A stretch of DNA of 64,000 nucleotides. It comes from Sphingomonas hengshuiensis. GTDB taxonomy: Bacteria; Pseudomonadota; Alphaproteobacteria; Sphingomonadales; Sphingomonadaceae. The notes below the pieces were generated by a model that was given only the letters and a program-made list of their open reading frames with translations, had not been told where the DNA came from and did no database searches. Every line of letters starts with the position of its first letter. Positions within the stretch are counted from its first letter, which is position 1. The stretch is from positions 1 to 64,000 of the forward strand of contig QFNF01000012.1 of NCBI GenBank assembly GCA_003240755.1, written 5' to 3'. The position numbers were made by a program, and so were the translations under genes. Shown here one piece after another: positions 7,536 to 14,909 of this stretch.

Positions 7536-8778
7536 CATGACCGACGACGATATCCTTGCCGAACTCGGCTTCGACCTCACGCCCAAGAAGGTCCGCGCCC
7601 GCACCCCGCGCGAGGAACGGATCATCGCTGGCTTCGAGGATATCGTCCGCTTCCGCGAGGAACATGGCCGCGTCCCCCAACATGGTGAGGGCCGCGACAT
7701 CTTCGAGCGGCTCTACGCCGTGCGTCTCAACCGGCTCCGCGCGCAGGCGGACTGCCGCGAACTGCTGGTGGATATCGACGTGCACGGTCTGCTCGACGGC
7801 GCGACCGATGCCGACGCGATCGACGATCTCGACGACCGCGAGTTGCTGGCTGAACTAGGGATCGAGCCCGACGCATCGAACGACATCAACCAGCTGCGCA
7901 ACGTTCGCTCCAACGCCGATCGCCAGGCGGCAGAGGAGGTCGCCAGCGCCAAACGATGCGAAGATTTCGCAACGTTCAAGCCGCTCTTCGACCAGGTCCA
8001 GGCCGATCTCGACGCAGGCATCCGCACCACGCGGCCCTTCGTCCGCGACCTCGGCATGTCCAAGGCCGATATCAAGCAGGGCGAATTCTTCATCGTCGGC
8101 GGCCAGATGGCCTATGTGGCCGAGGTGGGCGAGCCGATCGCGGCGCCCAATGGCGAAACAGATGCCCGCCTGCGCGTCGTCTATTCCAACGGCACCGAGA
8201 CCGACCTGCTGCTTCGCTCGCTCCAACGCGCGCTATATAAAGACGAGGGCGGCCGCCGGATCACCGAACCGATAGCCGGGCCGCTGTTCGACGGCGCGGC
8301 GAAGGCCGAGGTGGAACCCGACCACCTGCCGACCGGCACGCTCTACGTCCTGCGCAGCCGATCGACCCACCCGACCATCGCCGCGCACCGCGACCTCATC
8401 CATAAGATCGGCATCACCGGCGGATCGGTCGAGGCGCGCATCGCCGGTGCCGCCGACGATGCCACCTATCTATTGGCCGGCGTGGACGTGATCGCAACCT
8501 ACAAGCTGTACGACGTACACCGCTCCCGCCTGGAGGCGCTGATCCACCGCGTTCTCGACCCCGTCCGCTTCGACGTCGAAATACCCGATCGCTTCGGCAA
8601 ACCCGTTCGCCCGCGCGAGTGGTTCCTGGTGCCGCTGCACATCGTCGACGAAATTGTCGCCCGCATCGCCGACGGAACGCTGGCGGGGATGACCTATGAT
8701 CCGCAAACCGTGGCTCTGGTTCCAGTCAACCTGCACGGCGGATCGCTCAGCTCACCGACCGAAAAGCGGCTCAGCTAG
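7528..8778 (+). CDS. GIY-YIG nuclease family protein
   Basis: A 416-residue protein whose C-terminal third carries a GIY-YIG-like domain of the T5orf172/MUG113 type. GTLYVLRSRS stands for the GIY strand, LIHKIGITGGSVEARIAGA for the YIG strand with its catalytic Arg, and later DVHRSRLEALIHRVL brings the conserved Glu. The N-terminal half is acidic and helical (EELGFDLTPKK-like start, REERIIAGFEDIVRF) and may contact the helicase. It overlaps the helicase by 8 bp. Because the methyltransferase has no visible nuclease motif, this protein is the best candidate for the DNA-cleaving part of the cassette. Confidence 0.82.
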   Translation: MADMTDDDILAELGFDLTPKKVRARTPREERIIAGFEDIVRFREEHGRVPQHGEGRDIFERLYAVRLNRLRAQADCRELLVDIDVHGLLDGATDADAIDDLDDRELLAELGIEPDASNDINQLRNVRSNADRQAAEEVASAKRCEDFATFKPLFDQVQADLDAGIRTTRPFVRDLGMSKADIKQGEFFIVGGQMAYVAEVGEPIAAPNGETDARLRVVYSNGTETDLLLRSLQRALYKDEGGRRITEPIAGPLFDGAAKAEVEPDHLPTGTLYVLRSRSTHPTIAAHRDLIHKIGITGGSVEARIAGAADDATYLLAGVDVIATYKLYDVHRSRLEALIHRVLDPVRFDVEIPDRFGKPVRPREWFLVPLHIVDEIVARIADGTLAGMTYDPQTVALVPVNLHGGSLSSPTEKRLS

Positions 8779-9086
8779 CGGCTCCCGCAGGATTCGGGCG
8801 CGGTCGTACCCGCGTCTGTTTATCGTCTGAATCGCGACGTCCGGAACGCGTGGGAGCACAGCATCGCGCCGGTGGATGTGCACGCTAGTCGATCACGTTC
8901 CCCCAGCCTATCGGATCGCGGTCGCCGTATGCTCCTGCGTTAGTTTTTTTGGATACGATCCGGATCGCGTCGGATCGACCGTCGACACCTTACTGCCAGC
9001 GGGACATCTGCTATGGATGCAGGTCTTAGGAACCCACTACCGTTCGTCTGCGATCAGCGGGAAGACGATCGCGAAGGAGAGTTATA
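8779..9086. other. Intergenic region before the dGTPase gene
   Basis: About 300 bp with no convincing gene. It ends with a good Shine-Dalgarno sequence (AGGAG, 9075-9079) seven bases before the ATC proposed as the dGTPase start. A plus-strand frame 8876-9130 has no recognisable protein character. I see no clear terminator after the GIY-YIG gene. Confidence 0.5.
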
Positions 9087-10541
9087 ATCTCAACGCCCAG
9101 CATCTGGTCCGACGTTCGCCGCCGATATGATGAAGCCGGCAAGATCGTCAGCGAGCGTGAATCGTCAGAAGGCGATCGATCGATCTTCCAGCAGGACTAT
9201 GATCGGCTGCTGTTCTCCTCGCCGGTGCGCCGCCTGGCCGACAAAACTCAGGTCTGGCCAATGGACGCCAATGACGGGGTTCGCACACGCCTGACGCATT
9301 CGCACGAGGTGGCAAATCTCGCGCGGTCCATCGCCACAGCGGTGGCGAGCGCTAGCGGTGGTGCAGCGTTCGGCCGACAGGACCTCTACCGCACCATCCA
9401 GCCGATAGTCTCGGCAATCGGATTGTCGCATGACCTCGGCAATCCGCCCTTCGGACACCAAGGCGAGGTGGCGATGGGGAGCTGGTTCGAAAGCCGGCGG
9501 TCGTGGATATTCAGCCATGAGCGCGAAGGTAATGGGGCCAACGAGCTCGAGGAGCAGGTGCCGGCAAACCTGATCACCGAGTTCGTCGACTTTGATGGCA
9601 ACCCTCAAACTATGCGCGTGATGGGGCGTCTGCAGACTTCTCATCACAATGTCGGGCTTGACCTGACCGCAGCGACGCTAGCAGCCTCGCTCAAGTATCC
9701 GGTCCATGCCGACGCGCGGGACAAGGATCGTGACCACATCAAGAAGGCGGGTTATTTCGAGTCCGAACGCGACATAGTCGAGTGGGTACGTGCTGAGACT
9801 GGATTAGAAGAGGGCCAACGCCATCCGCTGACGTGGATCATGGAGGCGTGCGACGACATCGCCTATTCTGTGCTCGACGTCGACGATCTGCTGAAGAAGG
9901 GTATCATCTCGCCCGACGATGTCCTGACAGTGCTGAAGCATACTGCCGGTGTCCGTGACCTGAGTTCGGTGGCGAAGCTCGAGGAGAAGTTCATTGAGGT
10001 GAACGACAGTCCCCGCCGCGCCGAGATCCGGCGTGACATCAAGGAGCAGTTTGTCCGGGCATACATGATGAAGGCGCTGATCGCGGACGCTGGCGACGCC
10101 TATGCGCGAAACGCTGATGCGATCATGGCGTTCAAGTTCGAGAAGCCCATTATGCAGGGCAACGCCCTTTGCGACGTAATGAAGGACATCGCCAAGAAGT
10201 ATGCGTTTGCGAACCCGGCCGTCCTGCATTCCGAAGCGATCGGCGCAGCCGCCATCGACGGGCTGATGTCGGTGTTCTGGAGCGCGATCCAAAACAGGAA
10301 GAACCCCGAGGACCTCATGTCGAAGCGGCTGGAGGCTCGCGACAGCTACGCTTTCTCGCTGATCAGCCCGAACTATCTCGAGGCAGCATGCCGCGAAGCG
10401 AAGGCGACCGGCGGTGGCGGCCGCGTCCGTCGCTATCACGAGCTGCGCCTGCTGACCGACATGATCTCGGGCATGACGGACGGCTTTGCAATCAATACGT
10501 GGCGGAAGCTGAGCGATGTCCCAATTATCGTTCGCGCGTAA
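9087..10541 (+). CDS. dGTPase-like HD-domain dNTP triphosphohydrolase
   Basis: A deoxynucleotide triphosphohydrolase of the Dgt family, which cleaves dGTP or other dNTPs to nucleoside and triphosphate. The N-terminal FQQDYDRLLFSSPVRRLADK is the family signature. The HD metal site is in RTRLTHSHEV and GLSHDLGNPPFGHQGE, and MEACDDIAYSVLD supplies the later conserved Asp. The first ordinary start is GTG 9225, but that would remove the signature, and coding clearly extends upstream. The only plausible start with a ribosome site is ATC 9087 (or ATA 9084), seven bases after AGGAG. It overlaps the next gene by 26 bp. dNTP depletion by such enzymes is a known anti-phage strategy. Confidence 0.82.
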   Translation: MSTPSIWSDVRRRYDEAGKIVSERESSEGDRSIFQQDYDRLLFSSPVRRLADKTQVWPMDANDGVRTRLTHSHEVANLARSIATAVASASGGAAFGRQDLYRTIQPIVSAIGLSHDLGNPPFGHQGEVAMGSWFESRRSWIFSHEREGNGANELEEQVPANLITEFVDFDGNPQTMRVMGRLQTSHHNVGLDLTAATLAASLKYPVHADARDKDRDHIKKAGYFESERDIVEWVRAETGLEEGQRHPLTWIMEACDDIAYSVLDVDDLLKKGIISPDDVLTVLKHTAGVRDLSSVAKLEEKFIEVNDSPRRAEIRRDIKEQFVRAYMMKALIADAGDAYARNADAIMAFKFEKPIMQGNALCDVMKDIAKKYAFANPAVLHSEAIGAAAIDGLMSVFWSAIQNRKNPEDLMSKRLEARDSYAFSLISPNYLEAACREAKATGGGGRVRRYHELRLLTDMISGMTDGFAINTWRKLSDVPIIVRA

Positions 10542-11298
10542 CAATCGCACCTTGAAGGGGCGGCTTGACCGGTTCGTGTGGGATAACACGACGCCAGAGG
10601 CCGTCTTGCTGCGTCAACTTCTGAAGCAGCATTTTATGGGTTTCGAGAGCGTCGGCATCATCGGTGGGCTGGTCCGCGATTTCGCGCTCGGCGGCCGCTA
10701 TGCGTTCAAGTCGGACCTCGACCTAGTCATTCAGGGCGACCCGCGTGAGGTTGCACAACTGGCGTCGCGGGTAGGTGCTGTGGCGAACAGGTTCGGTGGA
10801 TTCGGCTACGCCGAAGGTCCGTGGAAGATTGATTTTTGGGCGTTGCAGAACACATGGGCGGCCACAGCCGGTCATGTCGCCGTTCGCGATCTGGCCGACG
10901 TCGTGCGATGCACGTTCTTTGATTGGGATGCGGTGGTCTATGACCTTCGCAACCGTCGGGTCGTGTGCGACAAGACCTATTTCCAGCGCATCCACAGCCG
11001 CCAGCTCGAGATCAGCCTTCGATCCAACCCTGGGGAGATGGGTAATCTGCTACGCGCGGCGCGACGGATAATCCGATGGCGCCTGACGCCCGGGCCAGTG
11101 CTAGCTAAGTTCATCGTGGAACAGCTCGACGAACGAACCTTCGCGGCGCTGAAGGCCTCCGAACGCCGCAAGTACGGCGACAGGATGCTGGATGGATTCT
11201 CCAGCGCGGCTCAATTGCGCGCGATGCTGCTTGACGGCACGCGCCTTCAGCGCGAGTTGGCCGGACAGATGGCATTGGCGTTGGAGCCGTCATTGTAG
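10516..11298 (+). CDS. Nucleotidyltransferase with CCA-adding/poly(A) polymerase head domain
   Basis: A 260-residue protein with a poly(A) polymerase head fold. GIIGGLVRDFALGGRY matches the class II GGxxRD signature and KSDLDLVIQG provides the two metal-binding Asp residues (DxD). FDWDAVVYDL later supplies further conserved acids. It is shorter than housekeeping CCA-adding enzymes and lacks an obvious tRNA-binding C-terminal domain. The overlap with the dGTPase gene implies coupled translation. It might transfer nucleotides to an RNA or protein target. The N-terminus does not look like a CD-NTase of CBASS systems. Substrate unknown. Confidence 0.75.
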   Translation: MSQLSFARNNRTLKGRLDRFVWDNTTPEAVLLRQLLKQHFMGFESVGIIGGLVRDFALGGRYAFKSDLDLVIQGDPREVAQLASRVGAVANRFGGFGYAEGPWKIDFWALQNTWAATAGHVAVRDLADVVRCTFFDWDAVVYDLRNRRVVCDKTYFQRIHSRQLEISLRSNPGEMGNLLRAARRIIRWRLTPGPVLAKFIVEQLDERTFAALKASERRKYGDRMLDGFSSAAQLRAMLLDGTRLQRELAGQMALALEPSL

Positions 11299-11373
11299 CG
11301 AGAGGGGCGTTCCCACTGGCTAAACGGATCAACGGCCGGCGACTAAGGGATGCGGTGCCGTCGATTCGAGCGG

Positions 11374-11538
11374 TTAGAGGGCGTCCTTGACCTTCAGTTC
11401 CGCAAGCAGCGTTTCCAGATCCCGCTGATCGCCCTTGTCGTTGATGCCCCGGCCAGAAATCTTTTGATACGCGCGCTGCATGAGCGGAGGAGCCGCTTTG
11501 TGATCGGTCGCGTGGATCGCTACCAAGATGTCGTGCAC
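11374..11538 (-). CDS. Small protein downstream of and in frame with the XRE gene
   Basis: A 54-codon frame from GTG 11538 to TAA 11374. It begins HDILVAIHATDHKAAPPLMQ, followed by RAYQKISGRGINDKGD and a Leu-rich amphipathic tail (LETLLAELKVKDAL). It starts 15 bp after the XRE regulator stop and in the same frame, so it could be a separate small gene or the end of a longer regulator interrupted by a TGA. The composition looks coding, but I know no family. Confidence 0.45.
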   Translation of the reverse strand: MHDILVAIHATDHKAAPPLMQRAYQKISGRGINDKGDQRDLETLLAELKVKDAL

Positions 11539-11553
11539 CCAGCGCCAGGGCCG

Positions 11554-11844
11554 TCAGAGGTCGACGCCCTCCGCTAGCCCCACCAGATGCATGAGTTCCA
11601 TGCATTCGCGGCGTATCGATGCGGCCAGCGAGTGGATCCGGCGGGTCGCGTCGTCACCTAGGGTCGTCCTGCCGCCTTCCGCCAGCCAAGACTCCATACG
11701 GTCGGCCAGTCTGCCGGACAGTGCTACGCGCGACGCCACTACCTTGCTGTAGTGCCCCTGCGTGATTTCTAGCGCCTCAGCGACCTGAGCCTGCGACATG
11801 CGCCGCGCACGCCGCGCCTCCTCGACGCTCAGAATCAAATCCAT
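11554..11844 (-). CDS. XRE-family helix-turn-helix regulator
   Basis: A 96-residue DNA-binding protein. EEARRARRMSQAQVAEALEI followed by TQGHYSKVVASRVALSGRLA forms a lambda-repressor-type HTH, and the C-terminal helices may dimerise. It is divergent from the HhH-GPD gene, with only 37 bp between the start codons, and that gap is full of ATGCAT repeats including a perfect 20-bp palindrome. It is therefore the likely repressor of both itself and the nucleobase-modification operon. A 54-codon frame follows its stop in the same frame. Confidence 0.8.
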   Translation of the reverse strand: MDLILSVEEARRARRMSQAQVAEALEITQGHYSKVVASRVALSGRLADRMESWLAEGGRTTLGDDATRRIHSLAASIRRECMELMHLVGLAEGVDL

Positions 11845-11860
11845 CGTTGCATCATTTCGG

Positions 11861-11890
11861 AATGCATAATAAAATGCATATATGCATTTT
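11861..11890. promoter_or_regulatory. Palindromic operator between the XRE gene and the HhH-GPD operon
   Basis: AAAATGCATATATGCATTTT (11871-11890) is a perfect palindrome, with another ATGCAT at 11862-11867. It overlaps the start codon of the HhH-GPD gene (ATG 11882). Occupancy would block initiation of the operon and probably the divergent regulator promoter too. The operon mRNA appears to have little or no 5' leader, as no ribosome site fits before this ATG. Confidence 0.7.
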
Positions 11891-12715
11891 CGACATTCAG
11901 CGTCAACGCAGTCAATCGTCGCCCTGATCGACGGCGCGCGAGTTGAACGCCGCTTCCCAAACCCCGATCACCGCATTCCCGGACACGGCATCGCGTGGGG
12001 CGGGGTTGAGGAGATCGGCAGCCCCGCCTACTGGTCGGCGCAGTCCTGGCTGTGGGAGATTGACGAGCCCGACCATTACCGGCTCGGACGCAGCCTGCGG
12101 GAGGAGGTCCTCGCCTGCCTGCTCGGCGGCCACGGCATCTCGGCCGAGGTCGGACTCGCCGCCTACCAGCGGCTCCGCGCTCGGCCGGACAAGGAACTGC
12201 TGGATTTCGACCGGTGCTGCGAGCTCTTGCTAGAGCCGCTCGACGTTGGCGGCCGCGCGGTCCGCTATCGCTTCGCCAATCAGAAGGCGCGCTACGTCGC
12301 AGGCGCCATGGCGGGACTCGACGGGATCCCGGACATGCTAGGCGACATCGAGCTCCGCGACGCGCTCGCGGGGCTGCCGGGCATCGGTCTCAAAACTGCG
12401 TCCTGGGTTGTACGAAACTGGCGTGGCAGCGACGCGGTCTCGATCCTTGACGTTCACATCATCCGCGCGGCTGAGGGTCTCGGGCTCTTCGGCGAGGACT
12501 GGCGGGTTTCGAAAGACTACCGCCTTATGGAGCGGGCTTACCTCGCCTTCTGCCGCGCCATCGGGGCTCGCGCTTCGATCCTCGACTCTGTCATGTGGAT
12601 GACGATGCGCCAGCTCCCGCCCTCTATAGCGATCACCATGACCCCCCGACCTCAGAACAAGATTGAACCGAAACGGCGGGGTAGGATCGACGGGGCGCAA
12701 CTCAGGCTGATATGA
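11882..12715 (+). CDS. HhH-GPD (8-oxoguanine glycosylase-like) DNA glycosylase/lyase
   Basis: A 277-residue protein of the OGG/HhH-GPD class, which removes damaged or modified bases from DNA. The helix-hairpin-helix is LAGLPGIGLKTASWVVRNW (about residue 160-180), with the Lys of bifunctional OGG enzymes. The catalytic Asp is in SILDVHIIRA. The N-terminal half (RYRFANQKARYVAGA) fits the family's helical scaffold. It is the first gene of a coupled operon with a Gly-rich protein, a deoxyribosyltransferase fusion, a QueC-like enzyme and a nitroreductase. OGG-type genes also accompany QueC-like genes in type IV CBASS, so it may act on phage or modified DNA rather than in routine repair. Confidence 0.8.
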   Translation: MHFRHSASTQSIVALIDGARVERRFPNPDHRIPGHGIAWGGVEEIGSPAYWSAQSWLWEIDEPDHYRLGRSLREEVLACLLGGHGISAEVGLAAYQRLRARPDKELLDFDRCCELLLEPLDVGGRAVRYRFANQKARYVAGAMAGLDGIPDMLGDIELRDALAGLPGIGLKTASWVVRNWRGSDAVSILDVHIIRAAEGLGLFGEDWRVSKDYRLMERAYLAFCRAIGARASILDSVMWMTMRQLPPSIAITMTPRPQNKIEPKRRGRIDGAQLRLI

Positions 12716-12748
12716 TCCCGTCCGCATAGGACGGGAATAGGAGGGATT

Positions 12749-13132
12749 ATGTCGGGCAGCGGCGGCGGACGAAGCGACTACTATCCACCGACACCGCCTC
12801 CGACCCCTAGGCCGACCGACGGCGGGGGAGGCGGTGGCGGTGGCGGTGGCGGCGGCAACGATCCCTGCGACATCGTCGAAACCGTGCCTCTCAACAGTCC
12901 CCAGCCGGCGGTCGTCGCGACGCTGAACGTCGGTGACGTGCTCGACGTCGTCCTTGTCACGACGGGCCCCCGACCCGTTCTGGAGGTGCAGCGCGCCGGC
13001 CAGCGCGCCGGCGCCCTCACCCATCGAAATCACCTGCGCCTTATCAACTGCATCACGGGCGGGCGGACCTACCAAGCGGTGATCGTCAGGAAGTCGGGTG
13101 GAGCGGTTGAGGTCCGGGTCGAACCCGTATGA
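12749..13132 (+). CDS. Small Gly/Pro-rich protein, candidate substrate or effector of the QueC cluster
   Basis: A 127-residue protein with a flexible, low-complexity N-terminus: MSGSGGGRSDYYPPTPPPTP, then a run of twelve Gly. A compact beta-rich domain follows (NDPCDIVETVPLNSPQP, VVATLNVGDVLDVVLV, LRLINCITGGRTYQAVIV) with two Cys. A strong ribosome site (AGGAGGG) precedes ATG 12749. The stop overlaps the next gene (ATGA). After Met removal the exposed end would be SGSGGG. Its tight linkage to a QueC-like enzyme makes N-terminal modification an attractive but unproven idea. I recognise no named domain. Confidence 0.75.
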   Translation: MSGSGGGRSDYYPPTPPPTPRPTDGGGGGGGGGGGGNDPCDIVETVPLNSPQPAVVATLNVGDVLDVVLVTTGPRPVLEVQRAGQRAGALTHRNHLRLINCITGGRTYQAVIVRKSGGAVEVRVEPV

Positions 13133-14319
13133 CTACCGTCGTCGGCGGCGTGTATGTCGAGCGCTGCGTCGAGCCGCACTGGGACGACGTCTACGGATCG
13201 GCCGGGCGTGCTGCTGCCGCGATCAGCGCGGCGGTTGCCGACGTCCGACTGGTGACATACCGCGCCGAGCCCTTGGCGGAGGCGTTCGATAGCCTCGTGA
13301 ACGCTTATGGGCTCGTCATTCAGGGACCGTTGGTCCGGTTCGAAGTCGCGTTCGATTACTTCCACCCGCTCGCGACGCCTCGGATCACGCCTCGGCCGGA
13401 TGCCATACCTTGGAACGAGCCCATCCGAATCGAGGATGAGGTCGTGCTGCGGTTCGGCATGCTGGAGGGCGACGCGATCGTCTCGGCGGCAACCGCCGTC
13501 TACGACCCGCAATCGGCGTTCGATCCGCGGCCCTTCGGGGAGAACGGCTCGACGGCCGGGCGGCTAGCGATGATCCTAAACCAACTGGAGGCGCGGCGCT
13601 TCGCCGACGAACCCGACGCGCGCAAGGCGGCCGAGGCGATTCTCGCTAAGGGCGACGCCGCCGTCGTGGTGCTGAAGATGGGCAGTCAAGGCGCCCTCGT
13701 CCTGACGAGCGAGGGTGTCGACCACGTCCCGGCCTACCGTAGTGGCAACGTCTTCAAGATTGGCTCGGGCGACGTATTTTCGGCCGCATTCACGCAGTTC
13801 TGGGCAGTCGAGGGTCGGTCGCCGCGGGAGGCCGCCGATCTCGCGTCCCGCGCCGTCAGCCGCTACGTCGACACGAGATCGCTGCCGATCCCCTCGGCCG
13901 ACGACCTCATGGCAGAAGACCTTGTCCCGCTCGAGGCGGCCACAGGACGCGTCTACCTCGCCGCGCCGTTCTTCAACCTCGCCGAGCGCTGGGTCGTCGA
14001 GGAAGTCCGCAACCAGCTCGTCGATATGGGAGTGCCGGTTTTCTCCCCGCTCCACGAGATCGGTGAAGGACCGGGTGAGATCGTCGCGCCGCAGGACCTT
14101 GCCGGGCTTGATGAGTGCCAGGTCGTCCTCGCCATCCTCAACGGATCGGATGCGGGCACCGTCTTCGAGGTTGGCTACGCTGTCGCGAAGGGCATCCCCG
14201 TCGTCGCGCTGGCGCAGAACATGCGTCCCGAGGACCTGAAGATGCCGCAGGGGACCGGCTGCACCATCGTCAGCGATCTCGCGACTGCCATCTATCAGGC
14301 GGTCTGGGCGCTGAAGTGA
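13129..14319 (+). CDS. PfkB-like kinase fused to nucleoside 2-deoxyribosyltransferase
   Basis: A 396-residue two-domain protein. Residues 1-255 resemble a PfkB/ribokinase-type kinase: VVVLKMGSQGALVLTSEG, then FKIGSGDVFSAAFTQFW, which keeps the catalytic Asp in a GSGD version of the GAGD motif. Residues 262-396 are a nucleoside deoxyribosyltransferase: GRVYLAAPFFNLAERW, then VVLAILNGSDAGTVFEVGYA with the nucleophilic Glu. The fusion could exchange a base on a (deoxy)nucleoside and phosphorylate the product or release a sugar. It starts inside the stop of the small protein gene, and its stop overlaps the QueC start. It probably prepares or salvages a modified nucleobase or nucleoside for the cluster. 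Confidence 0.85.
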   Translation: MTTVVGGVYVERCVEPHWDDVYGSAGRAAAAISAAVADVRLVTYRAEPLAEAFDSLVNAYGLVIQGPLVRFEVAFDYFHPLATPRITPRPDAIPWNEPIRIEDEVVLRFGMLEGDAIVSAATAVYDPQSAFDPRPFGENGSTAGRLAMILNQLEARRFADEPDARKAAEAILAKGDAAVVVLKMGSQGALVLTSEGVDHVPAYRSGNVFKIGSGDVFSAAFTQFWAVEGRSPREAADLASRAVSRYVDTRSLPIPSADDLMAEDLVPLEAATGRVYLAAPFFNLAERWVVEEVRNQLVDMGVPVFSPLHEIGEGPGEIVAPQDLAGLDECQVVLAILNGSDAGTVFEVGYAVAKGIPVVALAQNMRPEDLKMPQGTGCTIVSDLATAIYQAVWALK

Positions 14320-14909
14320 GGGCGGTGCTCCTCTCCGGAGGCATGGATTCGATCGCGCTCGCCCACTGGAAGCGGCCGGAGGTTGCGATCACGATCGACT
14401 ACGGCCAGAAGGCGGCCGCGACCGAGCTCGCCGCCGCGGCCGAGGTGGCGCGCGGGCTCGCGATGCGGCACGAGACGCTCCGGGTGGACTGCTCGTCGCT
14501 CGGCTCTGGCGACATGGTGGGCGGCGCGCCGCTCGCCGCCGCTCCGGTCACCGAATGGTGGCCCTTCCGCAACCAGATGCTGCTCACGCTCGCGGGAATG
14601 AGGGCGGTCGCGATTGGCATCGTCGAGCTCATGGTCGGTTCTGTCGCGTCCGACGGTTCGCACGCGGACGGCAGGGCCGAGTTCTACGCTGCCGCCGACC
14701 GGCTCATGTCGTTGCAGGAGGGTGGCATCAGGGTAACTGCGCCGGCAATCGGCATGACCACCGCCGAGCTAATCCGGACGTCGGGCGTTTCGCGCGAGAT
14801 GCTTGGCTGGGCCCACTCGTGCCACACCGGCCCGCTCGCCTGCGGCGACTGCCGCGGCTGTCACAAGCACTTTCAGGTGACGGAAGAGCTATACGGCGAT
14901 GCCTATTGA
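14316..14909 (+). CDS. QueC-like 7-cyano-7-deazaguanine synthase family enzyme
   Basis: A 197-residue QueC-type ATP-dependent enzyme, starting at GTG 14316, which overlaps the previous stop (GTGA). The PP-loop is AVLLSGGMDSIALAHW at the N-terminus, DYGQKAAATELAAA is the conserved QueC follow-on, and WPFRNQMLLTLAG the substrate region. SCHTGPLACGDCRGCHKHF carries the four zinc-binding Cys. Housekeeping QueC turns 7-carboxy-7-deazaguanine into preQ0. No queD, queE or folE is nearby, so the precursor would come from elsewhere. QueC-like enzymes in type IV CBASS and QatABCD are reported to attach deazaguanine to protein N-termini. A similar role here is inference. Confidence 0.85.
   Translation: MRAVLLSGGMDSIALAHWKRPEVAITIDYGQKAAATELAAAAEVARGLAMRHETLRVDCSSLGSGDMVGGAPLAAAPVTEWWPFRNQMLLTLAGMRAVAIGIVELMVGSVASDGSHADGRAEFYAAADRLMSLQEGGIRVTAPAIGMTTAELIRTSGVSREMLGWAHSCHTGPLACGDCRGCHKHFQVTEELYGDAY

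Noticed and set aside
8876..9130. Plus-strand frame of 84 codons before the dGTPase gene
   Set aside because: No recognisable motif, and it overlaps the region where the dGTPase ribosome site and rare start fit better.
11871..11890. CRISPR-like or iteron repeats from the ATGCAT series
   Set aside because: The repeats are short, unspaced and palindromic, fitting an operator; no CRISPR array or cas gene is seen anywhere in the window.
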